Assembly (NCBI GenBank): GCA_963792175.1
Contig: CAWBVG010000055.1
Location: 12,649 to 76,648, forward strand
Reading direction: 5' to 3'
From: CAWBVG01 sp963792175
GTDB taxonomy: Bacteria; Acidobacteriota; Vicinamibacteria; Vicinamibacterales; CAVVIG01
DNA length: 64,000 nucleotides
Below, in pieces: positions 32,981 through 42,038 of the stretch. The translations under genes were made by a program, and so were the position numbers. The stretch's first letter is position 1, and each line of letters begins with the position of its first letter. The notes under the pieces were generated by a model, which saw nothing but the letters and a program-made list of their open reading frames with translations, did not search any database and had not been told where the DNA came from.

Positions 32981-35365
32981 ATGCTGAACGATGCGCGATA
33001 CGCCCTTCGGCTGCTGATCCGCGCTCCTGGATTCACCGCCGTCGCGGTCCTGACGCTGGCGCTCGGGATCGGCGCCAACACCGCCATCTTCTCGGTCGTG
33101 CGCAGCGTGCTGTTCGCGCCGCTGCCATTTGCCCGTCCCGATCGGCTCGTCGTCGTGTGGCACGGCTACCCGCCCAACCTGCCGCGGGCCGCGGTGTCCG
33201 CGCCGGGCTACTCCGATCTGCGGGACGCGCGCCACATCTTTGCGGACGTCGCGGCGATGCGGCTGAACAGCCAGAACCTCACTGGCGATGGCGACCCAGA
33301 ACGTGTCGTCGTCGCGCGCGTGTCGCAGAGTTTTCAGCCGATGCTCGGGCTGCGACTGGCGGCGGGCCGATGGTTCCTGCCCGAGGAGGACGCGCCGGAT
33401 CGAAGGCCCGTCGTCGTCTTGAGTGACGGTCTGTGGCGCCGGCGCTTCGGCGGCGACCCGCAGGCCGTCGGACAGACGATGCGGCTCAACGATCGGCCGC
33501 ACGAGATCGTCGGCATCATGTCGGAAACTGGCGCCTTTCCGCGTCAGGCCGAAGCGTGGGTCCCGGTCGCCTTCACGCAGGCCGAACGCGCGGACCGCAG
33601 CAGTGAGTACCTCGATGTGATCGGCCGCGTGCGCGACGGGGTCGACGTGGCCCAGGTGCCGGCCGCACTTCACACGCTGGCGGACACGCTGCGCCGTCAG
33701 TACTACGCGGACTCGCCGCGCTGGACGTTGGGAATGCTGCCGATCAAAGACGATCTCGTTCGCGACACGCGGCCGATTGTGCTCGCGGTGTTCGGCGCCG
33801 TCGGGCTGGTGCTTCTCATCGCCTGCGCGAATGTCGCCAATCTGCTCCTCGCGCGAGCCGGCCACCGCAGACGGGAGCTCGCGGTGCGCGCCGCCGTCGG
33901 CGCGGCACCCGGGCGCCTGCGCCGCCAGCTGCTCATCGAGACCGCCGTGCTCGGACTGCTTGGCGGCGCGGCCGGCGTCCTCGTGGCGGCGGCCGCCGTG
34001 CCTGTGCTCGGCCGCGTGATCGCTCAGACGTTTCCTCGCGTCGACGCGCCGCGCCTGGACATCCTGGCGCTCGCGTTCGCGGTGGCAGCGTCGAGCGCCA
34101 GCAGTCTGTTGTTCGGATTGATTCCCGCGTGGCAGCTGTCGCGCCACGACGTGCGTTCGATCCTCACCGAGGAATCACGCAGCGGCAGCCGAACGCATAC
34201 TGGTCATTGGCTCGTCGCCGCGGAGCTGGCGCTGGCATTCGTCGTTCTCGTCGGTGCCGGATTGCTGACCAGGAGCTTCGCGAGGGTGACAGCCGTCGAT
34301 CCCGGTTTCGGCGTGGATCATCGCCTGACCGTACGGGTGTCGCTGCCGCTGGCGCGCTATGCGGCCGCGCCGCAGCGGATGGCCTTCTACACGCAGCTGT
34401 TCGATCGCGTGTCCGCGCTGCCGGGCGTGCGAAGCGCCGGCGGTGTCTCGGAACTCCCGCTGAGCGAGCTGAAGAACATGGGAACGTTCGAGATCGAAGG
34501 GCGCGCCGTGCCGCGCGGCGCCGACTTTCCGCACGCCGACTGGCGGTCCGCGTCGCCTGGCTACTTCAAGGCCATGAGCGTCGGGCTCGTCGCCGGCCGG
34601 TTCTTCGAGGATCGCGATGCCGGCGATGCGCCTCGTGTCGCGATGGTCGACGAAGCGGCCGCGTCGAAGTACTGGCCGGGCGAGAATCCGATCGGCCGGC
34701 GGATCACGATCGACGATGCCGCGCAGGGAAACTGGCGCGAGGTGATCGGCGTCGTTCGCTCCGTGCACCACGATTCGCTGGAGGCGGCGTCGCGCGGGAC
34801 GCTGTACTTCCCGCTCGCGCAGCGTGCGACGGGTGGCATCTACGCTGTCGTCCATACCGATGCGGATCCGGTGTCGCTCTTGCCATCGCTCCGCGCCAGT
34901 GTCCGCGCGCTCGATCCCGATCTGCCGCTCTACGACGTGCGAACGCTCGACGACCGTCTCAGCGACACGCTCGGCCGGCGCCGGATTGCGACCTGGCTGA
35001 TCGGCGTGTTCGCGTCGCTCGCGTTGGCGCTCGCCGCGGTCGGCGTCTATGGCGTGATGTCGTACGACGTCAGTCTGCGCGCGAAGGAAATCGGCATTCG
35101 GATGGCGCTTGGCGCCGATCGCCGTTCGGTGCTGGCGATGGTCGTCGGCGGCGGGCTGAGGATGGCCCTGACCGGCATTGTCGGAGGCGGAGTGCTCGCG
35201 TTGCTGTTGACGCGGCTCGCCGGTGGTCTCTTGTTCGGGATATCAGGCCACGATCCCGTGACGTACGCAGCTCTCGCGGTTGTCCTGACAGCGCTGTCGG
35301 CGGCGGCCGCGTACGCGCCCGCGCGCCGTGCCAGCGCTGTCAACCCGGTGGAAACCCTGCGCTAG
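32981..35365 (+). CDS. ADOP-type ABC permease (two MacB/FtsX halves)
   Basis: An intact 795-residue acidobacterial duplicated orphan permease. The N-terminal half starts LNDARYALRLLIRAPGFTAV with the first membrane helix (LTLALGIGANTAIFSV), a MacB-type periplasmic domain and three helices (AVFGAVGLVLLIACANVANL onward). The second half repeats the plan with SFARVTAVDPGFGVDHRL and a C-terminal FtsX core (VGVYGVMSYDVSLRAKEIG, IRMALGADRRSVLAMV), ending PARRASAVNPVETLR. Family members export substrates such as peptides or lipids together with a separate MacB/LolD-like ATPase; none is adjacent, but one is encoded at 61759-62523. Start at 32981. Confidence 0.92.
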   Translation: MLNDARYALRLLIRAPGFTAVAVLTLALGIGANTAIFSVVRSVLFAPLPFARPDRLVVVWHGYPPNLPRAAVSAPGYSDLRDARHIFADVAAMRLNSQNLTGDGDPERVVVARVSQSFQPMLGLRLAAGRWFLPEEDAPDRRPVVVLSDGLWRRRFGGDPQAVGQTMRLNDRPHEIVGIMSETGAFPRQAEAWVPVAFTQAERADRSSEYLDVIGRVRDGVDVAQVPAALHTLADTLRRQYYADSPRWTLGMLPIKDDLVRDTRPIVLAVFGAVGLVLLIACANVANLLLARAGHRRRELAVRAAVGAAPGRLRRQLLIETAVLGLLGGAAGVLVAAAAVPVLGRVIAQTFPRVDAPRLDILALAFAVAASSASSLLFGLIPAWQLSRHDVRSILTEESRSGSRTHTGHWLVAAELALAFVVLVGAGLLTRSFARVTAVDPGFGVDHRLTVRVSLPLARYAAAPQRMAFYTQLFDRVSALPGVRSAGGVSELPLSELKNMGTFEIEGRAVPRGADFPHADWRSASPGYFKAMSVGLVAGRFFEDRDAGDAPRVAMVDEAAASKYWPGENPIGRRITIDDAAQGNWREVIGVVRSVHHDSLEAASRGTLYFPLAQRATGGIYAVVHTDADPVSLLPSLRASVRALDPDLPLYDVRTLDDRLSDTLGRRRIATWLIGVFASLALALAAVGVYGVMSYDVSLRAKEIGIRMALGADRRSVLAMVVGGGLRMALTGIVGGGVLALLLTRLAGGLLFGISGHDPVTYAALAVVLTALSAAAAYAPARRASAVNPVETLR

Positions 35366-35616
35366 CGGCTATTGCCCGGATCGTACGGATCGGCCTGCGC
35401 TTCCGGATGACCGGGCGCCGGATCGCCGCGGCGGCCGGGATGGCTGTCGCCGGTGCCGTCAGGGATGTTTGGCCCGAGGCTCACTTTTCCTTTGCCGATC
35501 TCTTTCATCAAGTAAGGCACCAGCAGCGCGAGCGCCAGGCCGATTGCGATGACGATCCCCGCCAGCATCGCGGGTCCGGGGTAATCCCACGCTATGAGTA
35601 GCTCGACAGCGGACAT
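35362..35616 (-). CDS. Small single-helix membrane protein
   Basis: 84 residues: a hydrophobic segment (AMLAGIVIAIGLALALLVPY, residues 16-35) followed by a Gly/Pro/Asp-rich cytoplasmic or periplasmic tail. No family is recognised. Its stop overlaps the permease stop by 4 bp in convergent orientation. A real gene is supported by the clean frame, a plausible ATG at 35616 and hydrophobic patterning; the tail is low-complexity, so confidence is moderate. Confidence 0.5.
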   Translation of the reverse strand: MSAVELLIAWDYPGPAMLAGIVIAIGLALALLVPYLMKEIGKGKVSLGPNIPDGTGDSHPGRRGDPAPGHPEAQADPYDPGNSR

Positions 35617-35670
35617 ACGTCCACCTCCGCCAACTCAACACGCAACCCGCGTGCCTTCACGGAATCTCCG

Positions 35671-35695
35671 TAGGGGCTAGGGGCTAGGGGCTTGG
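35671..35695. repeat. TAGGGGC-word repeat
   Basis: TAGGGGCTAGGGGCTAGGGGC followed by TTGG. Same word as at 26024-26060 and (inverted) 26611-26706 and 61643-61718. It lies in the divergent gap between the small membrane protein and the BON gene. Confidence 0.6.
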
Positions 35696-35787
35696 GGACT
35701 GAGCTGGCTGAAGACTGCCGCGACGGTTAGTGCCCGACCGTTCACAGCTGGCAGTCCCTTTGAACGTCTACCGTTCGGAGGTCAGCC

Positions 35788-36141
35788 ATGGCCGTCGTTC
35801 GTGCGCTCCTCATCAGCGTTTTGATCATCCTGGTGGCGTTCGTGGGTTTCGCGTACTGGAGCGGGACCGCGTACTACCGCGTGCCGCGACTGGCGCCGTC
35901 TGCCGCGGTGGGGACCAGCGGGGTTCTGGACGACGCGGAGATCTCGTCCAAGATCAAGGCGAAGATGGTGCTCGACGACTATGTGAAGGCGCGTTCCATC
36001 AATGTGAACACGAAGAACGGAACTGTGACGCTTCGCGGCGTCGTCCGATCCGTTGACGAGCACGATCGTGCCCTGACGCTGGCGCGCGACACGGTCGGCG
36101 TGACGCAGGTGGTTGACGAACTGCGGGTCGAAGCACAGTAG
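35788..36141 (+). CDS. BON-domain envelope protein
   Basis: 117 residues, intact. One N-terminal membrane helix or uncleaved signal (LLISVLIILVAFVGFAYW) precedes a single BON domain (DAEISSKIKAKMVLDDYVKA, INVNTKNGTVTLRGVV, GVTQVVDELRVEA). BON domains (OsmY, Kon) bind phospholipid or peptidoglycan and are linked to envelope stress. Start at the ATG at 35788, with a GGAGG site a few bases upstream (CGTTCGGAGGTCAGCC). Confidence 0.85.
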   Translation: MAVVRALLISVLIILVAFVGFAYWSGTAYYRVPRLAPSAAVGTSGVLDDAEISSKIKAKMVLDDYVKARSINVNTKNGTVTLRGVVRSVDEHDRALTLARDTVGVTQVVDELRVEAQ

Positions 36142-36146
36142 CGAGA

Positions 36147-36176
36147 CGACCGACTCTCGACTACCGACTCCCGACT
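36147..36176. repeat. CGACTACCGACTCCCGACT word repeat
   Basis: Four degenerate CGACTCC-type heptamers between the BON stop and the 3' end of tRNA-His. It resembles the words at 23750-23790. Confidence 0.45.
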
Positions 36177-36182
36177 AATGTA

Positions 36183-36259
36183 TGGGGTGGATGACGGGAC
36201 TCGAACCCGCAACCTCTGGTGCCACAGACCAGCGCTCTAACCATTGAGCTACACCCACC
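36183..36259 (-). tRNA. tRNA-His (GUG)
   Basis: On the minus strand the acceptor GTGGGTG pairs with CATCCAC. There is an extra 5' G (-1, complement of 36259) opposite discriminator C73, the hallmark of tRNA-His. The D arm is GCTCAATGGTTAGAGC, and the anticodon arm CTGGT-CTGTGGC-ACCAG gives anticodon GTG. The T arm is GCGGGTTCGAGTCCCGT, and CCA is encoded at 36183-36185. All stems form with only G-U wobbles. Confidence 0.95.
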
Positions 36260-36276
36260 ATGGCGAGGCACTGCGG

Positions 36277-36348
36277 ATTTGGTAAATGGGTAAGTGAGTA
36301 ATTGGGTAAATGTAATTACCCAATTACCCATTTTCCAAATTACCAAAT
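36277..36348. repeat. GGGTAATT-word hairpin next to tRNA-His
   Basis: The outer arms ATTTGGTAA (36277-36285) and TTACCAAAT (36340-36348) are perfect. The inner arms TAATTGGGTAA and TTACCCAATTA also pair, giving an almost complete 70-bp hairpin. It lies between the diguanylate cyclase stop and the 5' side of tRNA-His. Same word as 28024-28117. Confidence 0.75.
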
Positions 36349-36364
36349 GCTGAATTGCAGTCTA

Positions 36365-37330
36365 TCAGACTTCGGAGTCTTCGACGGCCGGCGGGTCGCT
36401 GTCGGTCATCTCGACAAGCACGCCGTTCTTGATCTGGGCGCGCAGGAGATAGATGTGGCTGGCGCGCTCGCCCTTGGCTTCGTACATCAACTTGTCCGCG
36501 CGCTGAATCAGGTCCGCGGCGAGACGGCGCGCGATGAAGCGGCGGTCGGCGACGCGTCCCAGCCACAGGCAGACGACGCCGACGTCGACGTGCACGGGCT
36601 GCACGGACAGCCGGCGGTCTTCGAGCGTCCAGTCGTAGCGTTCGACCGCCTCGCGGAAGCGCTCGGCGATGGCATGCGCCTGATGACACTCGGCGAGGTC
36701 TGGAATGAGGAAGCAGAACTCGTCGCCGCCGAAGCGGGCGTGGAGATCCTTGGACCGGTGTTCGTCCTCCGGCGTGCGCGACGTCGGACGCTCCTGCGCG
36801 AGGAGGTCGTCGGACCGGACCTGTTCGCGGAGCAGCGCGGCCACGCGCTCGATGATCTGGTCGCCCACCGCGTGGCCGAGCGCGTCGTTGTACCACTTGA
36901 ACCCGGTGATGTCGACGAGGCCGACGGCGCCCCAGCGCCCGCGCTGCTCGAGCGCCAGGAACGACTCCAGTTGCTCCGTGAACCGCGCGAAGTTCATCAG
37001 CTTCGTCTTCGGGTCGCGATGCGATTTGTCGGTGAGGTCGTTGACCAGGGCCTCGAAGTACCGCGAAATGCTGCTCACGGTCGCGTCCTTCGCCGAGAGC
37101 TCGGTTCGGACGTGCGCCATCTTGTCGGCGAATCCCGCGGACAGCGCCTGGACGGCTTCCTGCTTGGATTCCTGCCAGAGCCGCTCGTGGCGGTTGAATA
37201 CGGCATCGATGGCGGCGAGCAGCGCCGTCTCGACATCAGGCGCCAGGTGGAGGTGCTCGCGCACCCATCCCTGAAGATCGCTCCGGGTTTCTGGCAGCGG
37301 CCCTGGGGCGATCACCGGTTCCCGTCTCAT
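36365..37330 (-). CDS. Diguanylate cyclase (GGDEF)
   Basis: 322 residues from the ATG at 37330; an alternative start at 37432 is less likely. The N-terminal half is helical (VETALLAAIDAVFNRHERLW, SISRYFEALVNDLTDKS) with no membrane segment. The GGDEF domain begins RDPKTKLMNFARFTEQLESF, and the active site is ARFGGDEFCFLIPDL. The inhibitory I-site RSKD sits exactly five residues before GGDEF, but a roughly 20-residue insert (AQERPTSRTPEDEHRSKDLH) separates it from the preceding helix. An enzyme making c-di-GMP with product inhibition is expected. Soluble and cytoplasmic. Confidence 0.88.
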   Translation of the reverse strand: MRREPVIAPGPLPETRSDLQGWVREHLHLAPDVETALLAAIDAVFNRHERLWQESKQEAVQALSAGFADKMAHVRTELSAKDATVSSISRYFEALVNDLTDKSHRDPKTKLMNFARFTEQLESFLALEQRGRWGAVGLVDITGFKWYNDALGHAVGDQIIERVAALLREQVRSDDLLAQERPTSRTPEDEHRSKDLHARFGGDEFCFLIPDLAECHQAHAIAERFREAVERYDWTLEDRRLSVQPVHVDVGVVCLWLGRVADRRFIARRLAADLIQRADKLMYEAKGERASHIYLLRAQIKNGVLVEMTDSDPPAVEDSEV

Positions 37331-37549
37331 GACTGCGACACGCCCCTTACAAAGGTCGTACCCGCGGAGTGCATCGGAATCAGGCGTCTTTTCTGGCCGA
37401 GTCTGAAGAATCCTCACGGCGGGATGTCTCAACCGGCCGTCCGATCTTCAATTCTGGCAGCAGTTAGGCTACCTCATGCGGATCGCGGTTATCTCGTCCG
37501 TAAGCCTCTAAGCTCGTCCGATTCGCAATACGGTCGAGCGAATCGTCCG

Positions 37550-40500
37550 CTATCCCGCCGCGACCCGCGTCAGCGTCGACACCAGCCGTTCGGTTTCGAT
37601 AGTCAGCGCCCGCCAGGCGTCTTCATGGCGACCGAAGGCGGCGGTGCGGCCAATCTCCTCGAGGGTGCGCGCCGCGCTGACGACGCCGTCCGCTTCGAAA
37701 TTCGCGGCCGCCCCCTTCAAGCCGTGCGCGGCTCGCCGCAGCGACTCGCCGTCGCGCTGTTCGATCGCTTCGCGGATCTTTTCGAGATGGCGGGGCGCAT
37801 CGTCGACGAACAGCTTGCTGATCTCGGCGAGCAGCTGGCGGTCGCCGCCGACGCGAGCCAGGACGTGATCGGAGATTTCTGACGGCGCCGGCAGATCCGG
37901 TTCAACCGCAGGCTTTCCCGCGGCCATCTGTTCGACGAGCATGCACAGCCGTCGCGAGTCGAGCGGTTTCGTCAGGTATTCGTCCATGCCGGCCTCGAGG
38001 CACCGCTCGCGATCGCCTTTCATCGCGTGCGCGGTCATCGCGATGATCGGCACGCGCGTCCCGGTCGCGCGCTCGCCTTCGCGGATGATGCCAGTCGCCT
38101 CGAATCCGCCCATTTCTGGCATCTGCACGTCCATCAGCACGACGTCGAACGACCGGGCGGCCAGCGCGTCGAGCGCTTCGCGGCCGTTGTTGGCAATGGT
38201 CACCTGGTGACCGCGGCGTTCGAGCAGCGTCGCCGCGAGCCGCTGGTTGACCGCGTTGTCCTCGGCCAGCAGCAGGCGCAGCCGCCGCTCCGGGAGGTCG
38301 GTCGGCAGCATCGATGCCGGCAGGGGGGCACGTTGACCGACGTCGTGGGACAGCGCGTGCCCGATGGCCGTCAGCAGGTCGCGCTGGTCAACCGGTTTCG
38401 TCAGGTGATTGGCAATGCCGACCGCGCGGCAGCGAGAGGTTTCGCCAAACTGGCCCGACGAGCTCAGCATCATGATGGTCGCGCCGGCGATCGGCGCCGC
38501 GTCACGGATGCGGCGCGCGACCTCGAAGCCGTCCATTTCCGGCATGTTCGCGTCGAGCAGGACGAGCGCGAAGGGGCGGCCCTGGGCGCTGGCGTCCAGC
38601 AGCGCGCGCAGCGCGGACGCGCCGCTGTCGGCGACCGTCGGGCGCATCTTCCAGCGGACCAGCAGGTCGTGCATCACGCGCCGGTTGACCGGGTTGTCGT
38701 CGACGACCAGCACGCGGAGATCGTTCAGGTCGAGCGGCGCCAGTTCCGCGCGCGCGTCGCTGATGCCCAGCCGCGCCGTGAAATGGAACGTGCTGCCTTC
38801 GAGCGGCGCGCTCTCCACCCAGATCCGGCCGTCCATCAGTTCGACGAGCGTCGACGAAATCGCCAGCCCCAGACCGGTCCCGCCGAACTTGCGTGTGGTC
38901 GAGCCGTCGGCCTGCTTGAACGGCGCGAACACCGCCTGCTGCTTCTCCGGCGGGATGCCGATGCCGCTGTCGCTCACGAAATAGTGGAGCACGTTCGAGT
39001 GCTGAGTCGATGACTCGAGCTGCACCTGGACCAGTACCTGGCCGCGTTCGGTGAACTTGATCGCGTTGCCAACGAGGTTCACGATGACCTGGCGCAGCCG
39101 TCCCGGGTCGCCGACGACCGCGCTCGGCACGTCGGACAGCACGTGACAGACGACCTCGAGCCCCTTCTGCTCGGCGCGAAGCGCCAGCGGCTTCAGCAGC
39201 TCCGCCAGGTGATCGCGGACCGAGAACGGGATCGACTCGAGCTCGAGCTTGCGCATCTCGATCTTGGAGAAGTCGAGAATGTCGTTCAGGATGCTCAGGA
39301 GCGAGTCGGCCGAGCTCTTGGCCATGCCGAGATACTCGCGCTGCTCTGGCGTCAGCGGCGTGTCGAGGGCGAGCTCGGTCATGCCGATGATGCCGTTGAG
39401 CGGCGTGCGAATCTCGTGGCTCATGTTCGCCAGGAACTCGCTCTTGGCCTGGTTCGCTTCCTCCGCGATATGCGTCGCCGTGACGAGCTCCGCGGTGCGC
39501 TCCCGCACTTTGCGATCGAGATCTTCGGTCAGCGCGCGAAGCTCGGTGTTGAGATGCTCGCGCTGGACCAGCGCCTGTTCGAGCTGCTGGTACGAGTCGG
39601 CGAGGCGGGTCTGCATCCCGTGGACGTCGCCGAGGAGCTCTTCGATCTCGGCTGGAGGATTCGCGGTCAGCCGCGCCTCGGCCCGGCCGCCATGAGCCGA
39701 GATGTTGCGAACGATTGTCACGACCTCTTCGAGCGGGCGGGTCACGCCGCTCGCGAACTGGCGCGCGCCGAGCACGGCGCCGCCGAGGGCCAGCAGCACC
39801 AGCAGCAGCGTCAGCGCGTAGTAGCCGGTCCACTGCAGGCGGAGGTTGACGAGTGGCTGCTCGACGAACACCTTCCAGCCGGCCGGCGCGACGATCGCCG
39901 ACGCGGCAAGCTGGGCGCGCACGCGGCCGCCGAATTCCTGCCGCTGGTAACGGAACGTGTTGGCTCCGGCCTGCGCGCCCGCGACGACCAGCGCGTCCTG
40001 CGCGACGTCCTGCAGCGCGGCATAGCCCGCTGCGGCGCTGGTGTAGATGACGCGATTGTGCTGGTCGACGACGGTGACACGGGCGTCCGGCAGCGTGCGG
40101 AAGCCTTCGACGAAGCGTTCGAACTTCGAGAGGTCCAGCGATCCGCCCACGACGCCGGCGACCGTGCCGTCGTCGTCGAGCATCGGGACGGCGATGGTGA
40201 CGATCGGCACGTGCGACAGGCGTCCGAGGATGACGTCGGAGATCGTCATCTTCTTCGTCCGCACCGCTTCGATGAAATACTCGCGATCGCTGACCGGCGG
40301 CGACGTCGATCGCGTCGGGTAGATCTCCCGCACCACTCCGCTCCGGTCGGCGACGAGCAGGGTGATGAAGCCGGGATAGACCTTGTGGTATTCCGTCAGC
40401 AGCTGCTGACGGTCCGCCGAATCGAGCTTGCTCTGCCGCACGTTGACGGTGAGCGATTCCACGGCCTGGACGTGGTTGCTGACGTAGGAACCAATGTGGT

Positions 40501-41155
40501 CGCTGAGCGCCGCGACCGCTTCACGCAGCCGACCGCTGCCGTCCTCTTCCTGTTTGGCAGCTGTGACCTGGTTGCCGACGGCTGCCAGCAGCAGCAGCGG
40601 CAGCGTGGCGACGAGCACGAACGCGTGAAACGCGAATTCGCGGAGATGTCGCCGCGCCGCGGGCCGCTCGTACGCCGCGAAGCGTTGCGCGAACTCGCTG
40701 GTGGCAATCACATCGGCGAACACGACCGCCACCAGGCCGTTGAGTGGCAGCTGCAGTGCGATTGGCACCATCGATTGCCTGAGCGACGCCAGACCGAGGA
40801 GCCGCGGCGCGATCAGCATCACGACCGAGAGGCCCGACCACAGCAGGGCGCCTGCCACCAGCGGCGACCGTCCGCGCTTCGCGAAGGCTCCGAGCAGCGC
40901 GGCTTCCACACTGAGAAAGGCGACGATGGCGACGAGGGCCATCGCGACCGGCGTCTTCATGGAGAGCCCGCCGATCACCGCGGTCAGAACGCCAAGTGAC
41001 GGTCCGAACAGGATGGCGATGGGCAGCGTGACGGCCCGTCCGAGCAGTAACGGGGCGACGGCGGCGCTGGGGATCGCGTTCAAGCCGAAACCGACCGCCC
41101 CGCAGAGCAGGGCGAGGCCGACGCGTCGAGCAGGCAGGCGATCCATGGCTACCAC
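37550..41155 (-). CDS. Hybrid sensor histidine kinase (membrane-Cache-HAMP-HK-REC-REC-HPt)
   Basis: 1201 residues, intact. Residues 10-165 form a multi-helix N-terminal membrane region. A periplasmic double-Cache-like sensor (about 215-430) is bounded by helices. HAMP is at about 458-512 and a coiled linker follows. HisKA has MSHEIRTPLNGIIG (His near 579), HATPase_c has GNAIKFTERGQVL and FGGTGLGLAISS, two receiver domains have VLLDANMPEMDG (Asp near 867) and VVLMDVQMPEMGG (near 1007), and a C-terminal HPt has RRAAHGLKGAAANF (near 1143). This is a complete BarA-like phosphorelay chain; the ligand is unknown. The Cache domain suggests small-molecule sensing. The response regulator at 41404 is divergently transcribed. 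Confidence 0.93.
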   Translation of the reverse strand: MVAMDRLPARRVGLALLCGAVGFGLNAIPSAAVAPLLLGRAVTLPIAILFGPSLGVLTAVIGGLSMKTPVAMALVAIVAFLSVEAALLGAFAKRGRSPLVAGALLWSGLSVVMLIAPRLLGLASLRQSMVPIALQLPLNGLVAVVFADVIATSEFAQRFAAYERPAARRHLREFAFHAFVLVATLPLLLLAAVGNQVTAAKQEEDGSGRLREAVAALSDHIGSYVSNHVQAVESLTVNVRQSKLDSADRQQLLTEYHKVYPGFITLLVADRSGVVREIYPTRSTSPPVSDREYFIEAVRTKKMTISDVILGRLSHVPIVTIAVPMLDDDGTVAGVVGGSLDLSKFERFVEGFRTLPDARVTVVDQHNRVIYTSAAAGYAALQDVAQDALVVAGAQAGANTFRYQRQEFGGRVRAQLAASAIVAPAGWKVFVEQPLVNLRLQWTGYYALTLLLVLLALGGAVLGARQFASGVTRPLEEVVTIVRNISAHGGRAEARLTANPPAEIEELLGDVHGMQTRLADSYQQLEQALVQREHLNTELRALTEDLDRKVRERTAELVTATHIAEEANQAKSEFLANMSHEIRTPLNGIIGMTELALDTPLTPEQREYLGMAKSSADSLLSILNDILDFSKIEMRKLELESIPFSVRDHLAELLKPLALRAEQKGLEVVCHVLSDVPSAVVGDPGRLRQVIVNLVGNAIKFTERGQVLVQVQLESSTQHSNVLHYFVSDSGIGIPPEKQQAVFAPFKQADGSTTRKFGGTGLGLAISSTLVELMDGRIWVESAPLEGSTFHFTARLGISDARAELAPLDLNDLRVLVVDDNPVNRRVMHDLLVRWKMRPTVADSGASALRALLDASAQGRPFALVLLDANMPEMDGFEVARRIRDAAPIAGATIMMLSSSGQFGETSRCRAVGIANHLTKPVDQRDLLTAIGHALSHDVGQRAPLPASMLPTDLPERRLRLLLAEDNAVNQRLAATLLERRGHQVTIANNGREALDALAARSFDVVLMDVQMPEMGGFEATGIIREGERATGTRVPIIAMTAHAMKGDRERCLEAGMDEYLTKPLDSRRLCMLVEQMAAGKPAVEPDLPAPSEISDHVLARVGGDRQLLAEISKLFVDDAPRHLEKIREAIEQRDGESLRRAAHGLKGAAANFEADGVVSAARTLEEIGRTAAFGRHEDAWRALTIETERLVSTLTRVAAG

Positions 41156-41403
41156 TGGTTATCGGATGGCGCACGGATTTGCAGCTTCCGTTCCAAAAAA
41201 GTGACAGCACACCACTGCACAGACTCGCGCGGTTCGGTGCCGTTCGCGCCGTCGTCTGGCGCAGAGTGTGCGAAATGGCGCACCCGTGCCGCCCGGCGTG
41301 TGCGCTGCTGGAACCGTCTGCCCGAGCCGACATGTACCTCGCGGGATTTCGCGACCGTGGCGTGGCAGCCGGTTTGCTCACGACCACCGACATCCGGGGC
41401 CGC

Positions 41404-42036
41404 ATGCACGTACTGATTGCAGAAGACGATCGCGTGACCGGCGAGATCCTCGCGCGGACGCTGCAGCGCTGGCATTACGCCACCACGGTGGTGAGCGACG
41501 GCGCCCAGGCGTGGGATCACCTGCGCGTCTCGACGGCTCCGACGCTCGCGATCCTCGACTGGATGATGCCGCAGATGGACGGGCCCGAAGTGTGCCGGCG
41601 CGTCCGCGCGGAGCTGCCGCTGGCGCACATGTACCTGCTGCTCGTCACCGCGCGCGAAGGCCGCGGCGACGTCATCGCCGGCCTCGACGCCGGTGCCGAC
41701 GACTACATCATCAAGCCGTTCGACCCCGACGAGCTGCGCGCTCGCGTGGCCGTGGGCGTGCGCGTGCTCGGGCTTCAGCAGAAGCTCGCGGAGCGCGTCG
41801 CGGAATTACAGGACGCGCTGTCGAATGTGAAACAGCTGCACGGGCTGCTGCCGATCTGCAGCTATTGCAAGCGGATCCGCGGCGACGATCAGTACTGGCA
41901 GCAGGTGGAAGGCTATATCGCCGACCATTCGGAAGCGCAGTTCAGCCACGGCATCTGCCCCGCGTGTTACGACACCATCTCCGCGGAGCTCGACGAAATG
42001 TCGCGGGCAAAAATGCAGCAGAAGAAAATCAGCTAG
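41404..42036 (+). CDS. Response regulator with cysteine-motif output domain
   Basis: Start at the ATG at 41404 (MHVLIAEDDRVTGEILARTL), which begins the receiver domain directly. The phosphoacceptor Asp is in LAILDWMMPQMDG, the Thr in LLVTAREG and the Lys in DDYIIKPFDPDEL. After a coiled linker (LGLQQKLAERVAELQDALSN) comes a short C-terminal module with four cysteines, LLPICSYCKRIRGDD and SHGICPACYD. It is found at the end of many bacterial receivers and kinases and is probably metal-binding or structural. No DNA-binding domain is present. At 210 residues it is a likely partner of the divergent hybrid kinase, for example accepting phosphate from its HPt. Confidence 0.88.
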   Translation: MHVLIAEDDRVTGEILARTLQRWHYATTVVSDGAQAWDHLRVSTAPTLAILDWMMPQMDGPEVCRRVRAELPLAHMYLLLVTAREGRGDVIAGLDAGADDYIIKPFDPDELRARVAVGVRVLGLQQKLAERVAELQDALSNVKQLHGLLPICSYCKRIRGDDQYWQQVEGYIADHSEAQFSHGICPACYDTISAELDEMSRAKMQQKKIS

Positions 42037-42038
42037 TT

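Noticed and set aside
39143..40999. 618-codon plus-strand frame inside the hybrid kinase
   Set aside because: Antisense to intact HAMP/HisKA/Cache sequence; no domain.
41165..41182. Sigma-54 promoter (TGGC...TTGC) between the kinase and regulator
   Set aside because: The GG and GC elements are one base too far apart for the -24/-12 consensus.
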